Below are positions 16,184 through 24,003 of a stretch of DNA of 44,145 nt, one piece after another; position 1 is the first letter of the stretch; each line of letters starts with the position of its first letter. A program made the translations under genes and the position numbers. Source of the stretch: an uncultured Alistipes sp. (GTDB lineage Bacteria; Bacteroidota; Bacteroidia; Bacteroidales; UBA932); NCBI GenBank assembly GCA_900550465.1, contig URSC01000017.1:1-44145 (forward strand), written 5' to 3'. The notes beneath the pieces were generated by a model. It had not been told where the DNA came from. It ran no database searches and was given only the letters and a program-made list of their open reading frames with translations.

Positions 16184-16779
16184 AAAAGTATATACAGCTC
16201 ACAGCCGGACGGGGCCCCGTGGAATGTGCCCGCGCCGTCACGCTGGTAGCCCGTGAACTGCTCAAGGACTTTCCGGATGCCGAACTCGTGGAAAGCGAGC
16301 CTCACAACGCGGAGCCGGACTGCTACATGTCGATGCTGTTTCTTGCCGAAGTAAATCCCGCCAAGGAACAGGAGTGGAGCGGAACGGTTCTCTGGCGTGC
16401 TGCATCAGACCGTTACCGTCCCGGCCATCCTCGCAGGAACTGGTTTGTCGGTGTGGAATTCATTGAACCCATCTCACTTCCGGATGTATCGGATAAAGAC
16501 ATTGTGTATGGAACAATGCGCTCTGGAGGACACGGAGGGCAGAACGTAAACAAAGTGGAGACGGCTGTCCGGGCCACCCATCTGCCTACCGGAATTTCCG
16601 TCAAGTGCAGCAGCCAACGCTCGCAGTCGCAGAACAAAGAAACGGCACGCAGCCTGCTTCTCCTGAAACTGCAGCAAAGAAAAGACTCCGCCACAGCATC
16701 TTTCCGTGCGTCCAAATGGGGCAGGCATACTGCACTTATGCGCGGAAATCCCGTGAAAACATTCTCGGGAGCATTATAA
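16180..16779 (+). CDS. prfH: Peptide chain release factor H
   Basis: A 199-aa release-factor homologue lacking the codon-recognition domain of RF1/RF2. The GGQ loop is SGGHGGQNVNK (GGQ 119-121), followed by the basic stretch SSQRSQSQNK found in all release factors. PrfH releases the nascent chain from ribosomes damaged in the decoding centre, after which its RtcB partner repairs the rRNA (reported for the PrfH-RtcB2 pair). ATG overlaps the rtcB stop (ATGA), so the two are coupled. It is the last gene of the operon; 33 bases later the DUF4143 ATPase ends from the other strand. Confidence 0.96.
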   Translation: MKKYIQLTAGRGPVECARAVTLVARELLKDFPDAELVESEPHNAEPDCYMSMLFLAEVNPAKEQEWSGTVLWRAASDRYRPGHPRRNWFVGVEFIEPISLPDVSDKDIVYGTMRSGGHGGQNVNKVETAVRATHLPTGISVKCSSQRSQSQNKETARSLLLLKLQQRKDSATASFRASKWGRHTALMRGNPVKTFSGAL

Positions 16780-16812
16780 AATATGCTAAGGGCGGCAACA
16801 GCCTAAGGTCAT

Positions 16813-17943
16813 TTACACGAAATCCAGATAATTTTCCCTGCTGACCACATGAAATTCAGCGTGCGGATATGCTTCTTGAAAAGCTTTTGGCACTGATGGA
16901 GTCCTGTTGCCCCATTTGAACTCCAATGCGGTCAGATTATCAGCAGACTCCTCGATAAGGTCAATCTCCTGTTTATCGTATGTACGCCAGAAATAGAATT
17001 CCTTGTGGAGTAAATCGTTAAAATTCGCTTTGCGCCGTTCTCCGATAATGTAGTTTTCCCATAGAGCACCTACATCCTGCCGGATGGCCAGCGGTGAGAA
17101 GGCTCCGATGACGGCATTGCGTATGCCGTTGTCATAGAAGTACCATTTTCCGGCCTTTGTCACCTCCTTTCGCAGGTTGCGGGAATAAGCCCCCATGCGG
17201 TAGACGACAAACACCTTTTCCAACAGATCCAGATATTTCTCAACGGTTGTCTTGCTCATACCAAGTTGTTTTCCTAACTCTTCGTATGATACCTCGCTGC
17301 CCAGCTGAAAAGCTATCAACCGCAGTAAATCACGCATCTTGCCTGAATTTTTCAACCCGTCGATAGCCAGAATATCCTTCAGGAGATAGGCACCGACTAT
17401 GTCGCGCAGGTAATCTGTCTTGCGCTCGAAGCTGTCCATCATCACCACTTCCGGATAAGAGCCGTAAATCAGTCGGGCTTCGAGGTTCCTGCGAGTCTCG
17501 ATCGGTGTTTCCGTCTGTGCAATCTCCCGCTGCGAGAATGGTGTAAGGAGGAATTGTGTACTCCGGCCGACCAACGGTTCCCCGGCCTTGTTTAAAAGGT
17601 CGAATGAAGATGAGCCGCTTGCAAGGACGCTGATTCCAGGCACCTCGTCTACAATCAGTTTAAGAACACTGCCAATCTGCGGAATATTCTGTGCCTCATC
17701 GATTGCCAGCAGATCGATACCCTCCAGCAGATGCCTGTAGTTGGCAACGGAGCGGTTCTCCAACAGGGCCAGCGTATCGTAATCCTCCCCATTAAGCATC
17801 ATTGTCCGGCCTGGGTAATCTTCCACTATCTTACGCATCATTACCGTTTTCCCGACACGGCGGGCACCAAATATCAGCACGGCTTTGTTAGGGGCAATAC
17901 GCGCTTTAATTTGATCTTGAAGAATTCGATTTACAGTTTCCAT
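16813..17943 (-). CDS. DUF4143-type AAA ATPase
   Basis: A 376-aa protein with an N-terminal P-loop ATPase (Walker A GARRVGKT at 26-33, Walker B LLAIDEAQ near 77-86, sensor-like VLASGSSS) and the C-terminal DUF4143 domain, with a winged-helix-like part (YEELGKQLGMSKTTVEKYLDLLEK) and a PD-(D/E)XK-like end (DKQEIDLI, ALEFKWG). The family is very common and often multicopy in Bacteroidota; roles are unproven, with toxin-antitoxin-like or nucleic-acid functions proposed. It is a single gene convergent to prfH, with its own promoter and repeat-containing upstream region. Confidence 0.92.
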   Translation of the reverse strand: METVNRILQDQIKARIAPNKAVLIFGARRVGKTVMMRKIVEDYPGRTMMLNGEDYDTLALLENRSVANYRHLLEGIDLLAIDEAQNIPQIGSVLKLIVDEVPGISVLASGSSSFDLLNKAGEPLVGRSTQFLLTPFSQREIAQTETPIETRRNLEARLIYGSYPEVVMMDSFERKTDYLRDIVGAYLLKDILAIDGLKNSGKMRDLLRLIAFQLGSEVSYEELGKQLGMSKTTVEKYLDLLEKVFVVYRMGAYSRNLRKEVTKAGKWYFYDNGIRNAVIGAFSPLAIRQDVGALWENYIIGERRKANFNDLLHKEFYFWRTYDKQEIDLIEESADNLTALEFKWGNRTPSVPKAFQEAYPHAEFHVVSRENYLDFV

Positions 17944-17963
17944 GATTTAATCTTTTTCCTCTG

Positions 17964-17971
17964 CAAATATA
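17964..17971 (-). promoter_or_regulatory. -7 box (TATATTTG) for the DUF4143 ATPase gene
   Basis: The minus strand reads TATATTTG, 20 bases before the ATG at 17943. The paired repeats at 17987-18034 lie just upstream, at about the -33 region and beyond. Confidence 0.5.
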
Positions 17972-17986
17972 AAAATAATTCTCCTG

Positions 17987-18034
17987 ACTGGCGAATTTTA
18001 CGTAAAAATCGTACTCTTAACTGGCGATTTTTAC
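17987..18034 (-). repeat. Direct plus inverted repeats, candidate operator
   Basis: Two 15-base copies differing at one base lie 33 bases apart, about three helix turns (17987-18001 and 18020-18034; core actggcga..ttttac). In addition gtaaaaatcg (18002-18011) and cgatttttac (18025-18034) are perfect 10-base inverted repeats around a 13-base loop. The position fits an operator for the DUF4143 gene or a terminator for the trmH gene ending at 18042. Confidence 0.6.
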
Positions 18035-18041
18035 AAAAATA

Positions 18042-18788
18042 TCAGCGTCGGCGGAACTCGTAGCAGGTGACGGCGGTGGCGATGGCCACGTTGAGGGATT
18101 CGGCGGCTCCGTCTGGGTTGGAGGCGAATGAGGGGATGTGCAGCCTGCGGGTGGCGGCGGACATGAGGGCGGGGGAGAGGCCGTCCCTCTCGCTGCCCAT
18201 CAGGATCAATGCCCGGGTGGTGTCCAGGGCGGCGGAGCGGATGTCCTCTCCGTCGAGGGCAGTGGCGTAGACGGGGATTCCGGCGGCGGTGCATCCGCGC
18301 ACAAGCGCATTGAGGTCGCAGGTGACGGCCCGCTGGCGGAAGATGGAGCCCATGGTGGCCTGGACGGTCTTGGGGTTGTACAGGTCGACGCAGTCGGGGG
18401 AGAGGTAGACGGTGCAGATGCCGAACCAGTCGGCCAGGCGCAGGATGGTGCCGGCGTTCCCCGGGTCGCGGACGGAGTCCAGTCCGAGGCAGAGGCCTGA
18501 GGGCAACGCGGGGGCCTGGGCATTGTCCTGCATCTCTTCCGGAGGGATGCGCAGCACGGCGAGGGCAGGGGAGGGAGACGAGAGATGGCTCATCCGTCCC
18601 ATAACCTCTTCCCCGACATCTGGGAGACGGTAGACCGCCTCCACGGGGAAGCGCTTCTGCGTCAGGGCCTCCCCGACCATTTTCTCCCCCTCGACGACGA
18701 AAAGCCCCAGCTCCTCCCGGAATTTTTTCTGTCCGAGGGAGCGGATGAGCTTGATGTCGGCCTTAGAGGGGATGCGGTCGCCTAGCAT
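18042..18788 (-). CDS. SpoU/TrmH-family RNA 2'-O-methyltransferase
   Basis: A 248-aa SPOUT enzyme that methylates ribose 2'-OH of rRNA or tRNA with SAM. The N-terminus (SKADIKLIRSLGQKKFR..FVVEGEK) is the L30e-like substrate-binding domain. The C-terminal trefoil-knot motifs are all present: SVRDPGNAGTILRLAD (motif 1), LILMGSERDGLS (motif 2) and ESLNVAIA (motif 3). Target site is not evident. It follows the decarboxylase gene by 15 bases on the same strand. High-GC codon use matches the core genome, which marks the right border of the island. Confidence 0.93.
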   Translation of the reverse strand: MLGDRIPSKADIKLIRSLGQKKFREELGLFVVEGEKMVGEALTQKRFPVEAVYRLPDVGEEVMGRMSHLSSPSPALAVLRIPPEEMQDNAQAPALPSGLCLGLDSVRDPGNAGTILRLADWFGICTVYLSPDCVDLYNPKTVQATMGSIFRQRAVTCDLNALVRGCTAAGIPVYATALDGEDIRSAALDTTRALILMGSERDGLSPALMSAATRRLHIPSFASNPDGAAESLNVAIATAVTCYEFRRR

Positions 18789-18803
18789 TGTCCTGAAAAA
18801 CGC

Positions 18804-20201
18804 TTAGTAACCGAGTATCTTGAGCATCGACTTGTAGGTCTGCTCCTTGCTGAAGAGCTTGGTGGTATAGTCCCCGTCGGGGGTCTTGTCGATGATGATG
18901 TGCTTGGGAGCTGGCTGGAGGCAGTGCTGGATGCCGCCGTAGCCGGCGATGGACTCCTGGTAGGCTCCGGTGTGGAAGAAGCCGATGTACAGGGGTTCCG
19001 GGTCGTCCGGGGTGACCTTCGGGAGGAAGATGGCGTTGGCGTGCTCCTCGGCGTTGTAGTAGTCCTGGCTGTCGCAGGTGAGGCCTCCGAGAAAGACTCT
19101 CTCGTAGGGCTTATCCCACTTGTTGATGGGCAGGAGGATGAACTTCTGCTTGATGCCCCAGATGTCGGGGAGGGTGGTCATGAAGGAACTGTCTACCATG
19201 TACCATTTCTCGCGGTCGTTCTGCTGCTTGACTCCGAGTACTGAGAATATGGTGGCTCCGCTCTCGCCGACGGTGTAGGAACCGAACTCCGTGAAGATGT
19301 TGGGCTCCTCGACTCCGCGGGAGTTGCAGATGCTCTTGATCTGGGCCACGACCTCTTCCACCATATATTCGTAGTCGTAGTCCATGCCCAGGGAGTTCTT
19401 GATCGGCAGTCCGCCTCCTATATTGAGGGAATCGAGGTCGGGGCATACGGCCTTGAGGTTGCAGTAGACGTTGACGCACTTGCCCAGCTCGTTCCAGTAG
19501 TAGGCGTTGTCCTTGATACCGGTGTTGATGAAAAAGTGGAGCATCTTGAGCTTGAACTTCTTGTTCTGGCTGAGGTGTTCCTGATAAAACGGCACGATGT
19601 CCTTGTACCGGATGCCGAGACGGGAGGTGTAGAAGTCGAATTTGGGTTCCTCTTCGGCAGCGATCCTGATGCCTATCATGCACGGTTCCTTGATCATGGC
19701 GTCCAGCTGGTCCAGTTCGGGCATATTGTCAAGTACCGGAATGGTGTTGTGCCAGCCGTCGTTGATGAACTGAGCAATGTTGGATATGTAGGTATCTTTC
19801 TTGTATCCGTTGCAGATGATATAGAGGTCCTTGTCGACTGTCTTGCTGTCGTAGAGCGACTCTATAAGGTTGAAATCAAATGCGGATGAAGTCTCGATGT
19901 GTATGTCGTTCTTCAGTGCTTCCTCAAGCACGAAGGAGAAGTGTGAGCTCTTGGTGCAGTAGCAGTAGTGGTAGTCTCCCTGGTAATCAACCTTGGCCAT
20001 TGCAACATTGAACATTCTCTTGGCCCGCTGTATCTGTGATGAGATTCTGGGCAGATAGGATATTTTAAGAGGAGTGCCGTACTGTCCGATGACGTCCATC
20101 ATCGGAATGTCGTGGAAATAGAGAAGGCCGTCCTCTACGCGGAACTCGTCCTGCGGAAACTCGAAGGACTGCTCGACCAAATCGATGTACTTGTTCTTCA
20201 T
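18804..20201 (-). CDS. Fold-III PLP decarboxylase, probably arginine decarboxylase
   Basis: A 465-aa alanine-racemase-fold decarboxylase of the Orn/DAP/Arg group. The PLP lysine is K84 in YCTKSSH; a glycine loop reads LNIGGGLP; GLTCDSQD carries the catalytic Cys-Asp of the second domain. Bacteroidota relatives are annotated as arginine decarboxylase (agmatine, spermidine precursor), but carboxynorspermidine- or lysine-type activity cannot be excluded. The frame remains open to 20480, but conserved sequence begins at MKNKY (20201) and a -7 box lies at 20273-20280. It heads a two-gene operon with the TrmH-like gene. Confidence 0.85.
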   Translation of the reverse strand: MKNKYIDLVEQSFEFPQDEFRVEDGLLYFHDIPMMDVIGQYGTPLKISYLPRISSQIQRAKRMFNVAMAKVDYQGDYHYCYCTKSSHFSFVLEEALKNDIHIETSSAFDFNLIESLYDSKTVDKDLYIICNGYKKDTYISNIAQFINDGWHNTIPVLDNMPELDQLDAMIKEPCMIGIRIAAEEEPKFDFYTSRLGIRYKDIVPFYQEHLSQNKKFKLKMLHFFINTGIKDNAYYWNELGKCVNVYCNLKAVCPDLDSLNIGGGLPIKNSLGMDYDYEYMVEEVVAQIKSICNSRGVEEPNIFTEFGSYTVGESGATIFSVLGVKQQNDREKWYMVDSSFMTTLPDIWGIKQKFILLPINKWDKPYERVFLGGLTCDSQDYYNAEEHANAIFLPKVTPDDPEPLYIGFFHTGAYQESIAGYGGIQHCLQPAPKHIIIDKTPDGDYTTKLFSKEQTYKSMLKILGY

Positions 20202-20272
20202 TTCAGGTAATCCAATTAAGTTACATTGTTGTTTCTTGCACCAATCCGGCTCACCCGGATTTTTTCCGGATG

Positions 20273-20280
20273 CAAATATA
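20273..20280 (-). promoter_or_regulatory. -7 box (TATATTTG) for the decarboxylase gene
   Basis: The minus strand reads TATATTTG, leaving a leader of about 65 bases before the ATG at 20201. The leader contains ccggatttttttccgg-like symmetry (ccgga tttttt tccgg around 20254-20270), a possible hairpin. Confidence 0.45.
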
Positions 20281-20289
20281 TCCAAGTAT

Positions 20290-20319
20290 TTTGATTTACA
20301 TATAAAAATTATAAATTTG
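20290..20319 (+). promoter_or_regulatory. -33/-7 promoter (TTTG-N18-TAAATTTG) for the BamA/TamA-like gene
   Basis: TTTG at 20290-20293 and TAAATTTG at 20312-20319 are 18 bases apart, a full Bacteroidota promoter, 15 bases before the ATG at 20335. It is divergent from the decarboxylase promoter. Confidence 0.65.
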
Positions 20320-20334
20320 CATAAATTAATTTTA

Positions 20335-22683
20335 ATGCGTCCCGACAGAATCCGATATATCCGCCTTGCCTGCATTACGGTGTTACTGGTCAGCCTTCTG
20401 GCCTCATGCAGCACTACCCGGATTCTGTCGGAGGACCAGACGAGGCTCAAGAGCAATGTCGTAACAGTGGTCAACCGCAAGGACTATCCGGATTTTCAGG
20501 ACCCGACTCTTGACAACTACGTCCGTCAGAAAGCCAATACCTATTTTATAAAGACCCGCCGCGGAGGATGGAACCCTTTCCTGTATGTCGCCAACTGGAC
20601 CAACGGCAAGGGCAAAGGCTGGGACAAGTTCGTTACAAAACTGGGCCAGGCTCCAGTGGTATTCGACCCGGCGCTCATGCTGGACAGCCGGGACAATATC
20701 ATAACCCACCTCAAGTATATCGGATACTACGGCTCGACCGTGCAGACACTGGCCGAGATACGCAACCAGCAGACCACCGTGGACTACCGCGTGAGGCTGG
20801 GGCGGCAGTATCCCATCAGGGAGATATCCTACGAGGTGGATGATCCTGTTCTGGCTGAGGAGATATACAGGGATACCGTCAATTCGTTGATAAAGGTGGG
20901 TATCCCCCTGTCGGAATCCCTTCTGGAGAGGGAGTCGGAGAGGTCCGAGGCGTATCTGAGGGACAGGGGATATTACGAGTTCTCCAAGAATTTCTATTTC
21001 TTTGCCGCCGATACGGTCTCTTTTCCGGGTTCGGCCCTGCTTAGGGTATCTGTGAGGAATTATCCCAGGGGAGGCCGTCCGGAGGACGCGGTCCGGCACC
21101 GCAGGTTCTATTTCGGCAAGGTGTCGGTGTATCCGGTATCGGACAATATCCGCTACAGGGCCTCGATATCCAAGAAGATACCCCAGATTCTGGATACCGT
21201 CAAGTATGAGAACCTCACTATTCTCTACGACAGGAAGCGGAAGATCCGGCCGTCCATTCTCTACAAGATGAACCGTATAGAACCGGGTGATGTCTACAGT
21301 TCCAGCATAGTCAACAGCACATACCAGAGGATGTCCAACCTGCGTATCTACAGCAGTGTAAGCGTGGAACTTACCAAGACCGACACCAATGTCGTGGACT
21401 GCAGCATCCGTCTGATTCCCTCCAAGGCCCACGGCTATAAGGTGAACCTGGAGGCGTCCACCAACTCCACCGGCCTGATAGGTATATCTCCCACGGTATC
21501 GTATTACAACCGCAACATATTCAAGGGAGGGGAGTGGCTGTCCCTTTCGGTCTCCGGCAATTTCCAGTTCTCCGTCCGCGACGATACCAGGGCCACCGAG
21601 TTCGGAACGAATGCCGGCCTGAGTTTCCCTACCTTCGTATTTCTGCCTGACAGGATGTTCAAGAACATCATTCCCCGCACCGACGTGGAGCTGTCCTACA
21701 ACTACCAGCGCCGTCCCGAGTACACCCGCAACATGATCGGAGCCAATTTCGGATGGAGCTGGAGCAGTCAGTCGAACAAGTATTATTTCAGGGTAGTGCC
21801 CCTGCAGATCAATATAGTCAATCTGCCTGTGTACAGCAACGCATTCATGGAGTCGCTCACCAACCCGTTTGTCCGCGAGGCCTACAAGAACCACTTCGAG
21901 TTCGGTCTCGGTTTCGACGTGCAGTACAGCAGCGACCCCAATGTCAATCCCGCCAACTCCTTCTTCAAGGCGGACCTCCAGGTAGACGTAGCCGGCAACC
22001 TGCTTTCGGCATTCAACCGCTTCATGCCGGTGGACAGTTCCGGATTCCGGACCATCTGGAATTCTCCCTATTCGCAGTTCGCAAGGGCTGAGCTGTCCCT
22101 GGCCTATACCTGGAAGTTCGGCAGGGACAATAAGCAGGCCGTGGCTGTAAGGGGCCTGGGAGGTCTGGGCTACGCATACGGCAACTCGGCCAAGATGCCT
22201 TTCGAACGTCTGTTCTGGGCCGGAGGTTCTAACAGTCTCAGAGGATGGACGGCCCGCAGCGTCGGTCCGGGTTCCTCACAGATGGACGAGACATTCTCCA
22301 TTCCGAATCAGACGGGAGATATGAGGCTGGAGGCCAATATTGAATACCGCTTCCCGCTTTTCTCTATCTTCCGCGGTGCTCTCTTCGCGGACTGGGGCAA
22401 TGTATGGAACCTTTCCCGTACTGCAGACCACGAATCCATGGAAGGAGGCAGCACGGAGGACCAGACGGCCGAGGAACTGTCTTATTTTTCCTGGAAAAAT
22501 ATGCTGCGGACCTCCGCGTTCAGCGCCGGAGCCGGCCTGCGCCTGGACCTCAATTTCGTAGTGGTGAGGTTCGATATCGGTATCAAACTTTACGATCCGG
22601 CTGAGCAGAGGTGGCCCAATATCAGGACATGGTTCCGCAGGGGTGGGTATGCCTTCCAGTTCGGTATCGGCTATCCTTTCTAG
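20335..22683 (+). CDS. BamA/TamA-family outer-membrane assembly protein
   Basis: A 782-aa outer-membrane protein. The N-terminus is a lipoprotein signal (SLLASC, lipobox Cys at about 24), then periplasmic POTRA-like repeats (about 110-390), and a C-terminal 16-strand surface-antigen barrel ending in aromatic FQFGIGYPF, a typical beta-signal. WAGGSNSLRGW is the conserved loop (VRGF/LRGW) of the family. Its role is insertion or translocation of other outer-membrane proteins; whether BamA- or TamA-like is open, though the lipid anchor and lack of skp/bam neighbours favour the TamA-like group common in Bacteroidota. The start is set by the promoter. Its stop overlaps rarA's stop by 4 bases (CTAG). 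Confidence 0.9.
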   Translation: MRPDRIRYIRLACITVLLVSLLASCSTTRILSEDQTRLKSNVVTVVNRKDYPDFQDPTLDNYVRQKANTYFIKTRRGGWNPFLYVANWTNGKGKGWDKFVTKLGQAPVVFDPALMLDSRDNIITHLKYIGYYGSTVQTLAEIRNQQTTVDYRVRLGRQYPIREISYEVDDPVLAEEIYRDTVNSLIKVGIPLSESLLERESERSEAYLRDRGYYEFSKNFYFFAADTVSFPGSALLRVSVRNYPRGGRPEDAVRHRRFYFGKVSVYPVSDNIRYRASISKKIPQILDTVKYENLTILYDRKRKIRPSILYKMNRIEPGDVYSSSIVNSTYQRMSNLRIYSSVSVELTKTDTNVVDCSIRLIPSKAHGYKVNLEASTNSTGLIGISPTVSYYNRNIFKGGEWLSLSVSGNFQFSVRDDTRATEFGTNAGLSFPTFVFLPDRMFKNIIPRTDVELSYNYQRRPEYTRNMIGANFGWSWSSQSNKYYFRVVPLQINIVNLPVYSNAFMESLTNPFVREAYKNHFEFGLGFDVQYSSDPNVNPANSFFKADLQVDVAGNLLSAFNRFMPVDSSGFRTIWNSPYSQFARAELSLAYTWKFGRDNKQAVAVRGLGGLGYAYGNSAKMPFERLFWAGGSNSLRGWTARSVGPGSSQMDETFSIPNQTGDMRLEANIEYRFPLFSIFRGALFADWGNVWNLSRTADHESMEGGSTEDQTAEELSYFSWKNMLRTSAFSAGAGLRLDLNFVVVRFDIGIKLYDPAEQRWPNIRTWFRRGGYAFQFGIGYPF

Positions 22684-23990
22684 TAGTTGTATTTGGGCCA
22701 GAGGCGGTCCATACGGGCGCGTATCTCATTCTCCCTGGCGTTGTTGCCAGGTTCGTAGAATTTTGTTCCGCTCAAGTTCTCAGGGAGAAATTCCTGGTCG
22801 GTGAAGTTGCCCTCGTAGTCATGGGCGTAGCGGTAGCCTTCGTGGTAGCCCAGGTCCTTCATCAGTTTGGTGGGGGCATTCCGCAGGTGCAGGGGGACAG
22901 GGGAGTTGTCGCCGCCGTTGACCAGGCCCAGGGCGGCGTCTATGGCCATGTAGGCGGAGTTGCTCTTGGAGCAGGTGGCCAGGTATATGGCGCACTCCGA
23001 GAGGATGATGCGGGCCTCGGGCATGCCTATCTTGTGGACGGCGTCGAAGGTGGACTGGGCGAGGAGCAGGGCGTTGGGGTTGGCCAGGCCTATGTCCTCG
23101 GAGGCCAGTATGACCATTCTCCGGGCAATGAAGAGGGGATCCTCGCCTCCGGCCAGCATCCGGGCCATCCAGTAGACGGCTCCGTTCGGGTCCGAGCCGC
23201 GTATGCTCTTGATGAAGGCTGAGATGATGTCGTAGTGCATCTCTCCGTTCTTGTCGTAGACGGTGATGTTCTCCTGCAGGCGGTCGGCCACTGTGGCGTC
23301 GTCGATGATCACAGGTGCGTCAGGAGGGAATGAATTGACGACTATCTCGAAGATATTGAGCAGTTTACGTGCATCTCCGCCGGAGAAGCGGAACAGGGCT
23401 GTCCGCTCGCGGACCTCGATACTGCGCGAACTCAGGTAGGCGTCCTGGGTCAGGGCTCTGTCCAGCAGCTGCTCCAGGTCCTTGACTTCCAGTGATTTCA
23501 TCACGAATACCTGGCATCGGGAGAGCAGCGGGGTGATGACCTCGAAGGAGGGATTCTCCGTAGTGGCTCCGATGAGGGTTACGGTACCTGTCTCCACAGC
23601 GCCCAGGAGCGCGTCCTGCTGGGATTTGGAGAAACGGTGGATCTCGTCGATGAAGAGTATCGGGGAGCCTTTGGCGAAGATGGAGTTGTCCTTGGCCCGG
23701 GCGAACACGTCGCGCAGGTCCTTGACGCCTGAGTTGATGGCCGACAGTGTGTAGAAATCCCGGTGCAGTTCCCGGGAGACGATATGCGCCAGGGTAGTCT
23801 TGCCGACGCCGGGAGGTCCCCAGAGGATGAAGGAGGAGATGTTGCCGGACTCGATCATCTTCCGCAGCACGGCTCCGGGACCCACCAGATGTTCCTGGCC
23901 GACGAACTCCGCGAGGGAATTCGGGCGCATACGCTCGGGAAGCGGAATTGTGGGAGCGGGCTGGACTGTGGCGGAGGACCTATTTAACAT
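22680..23990 (-). CDS. rarA: Replication-associated recombination protein A (MgsA/RarA)
   Basis: A 436-aa AAA+ clamp-loader-like ATPase that acts at stalled replication forks. Walker A is GPPGVGKTT (58-66), Walker B ILFIDEIHRF, sensor 1 GATTENPSF, and the arginine-containing SRC follows (LLSRCQVF). The C-terminal tetramerisation domain includes the conserved GSDPNGAVYWMARML and SEDIGLANP. It is the last gene of the PFK-GH13-kinase-rarA operon, 13 bases after the phosphotransferase gene. Confidence 0.95.
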   Translation of the reverse strand: MLNRSSATVQPAPTIPLPERMRPNSLAEFVGQEHLVGPGAVLRKMIESGNISSFILWGPPGVGKTTLAHIVSRELHRDFYTLSAINSGVKDLRDVFARAKDNSIFAKGSPILFIDEIHRFSKSQQDALLGAVETGTVTLIGATTENPSFEVITPLLSRCQVFVMKSLEVKDLEQLLDRALTQDAYLSSRSIEVRERTALFRFSGGDARKLLNIFEIVVNSFPPDAPVIIDDATVADRLQENITVYDKNGEMHYDIISAFIKSIRGSDPNGAVYWMARMLAGGEDPLFIARRMVILASEDIGLANPNALLLAQSTFDAVHKIGMPEARIILSECAIYLATCSKSNSAYMAIDAALGLVNGGDNSPVPLHLRNAPTKLMKDLGYHEGYRYAHDYEGNFTDQEFLPENLSGTKFYEPGNNARENEIRARMDRLWPKYNY

Positions 23991-24003
23991 AATATAAATT
24001 GTG

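Noticed and set aside
18002..18034. Rho-independent terminator of the TrmH-like gene only
   Set aside because: The stem is AT-rich with a 13-base loop and no T-run, and the overlapping direct repeats suggest another role; kept as an operator candidate.
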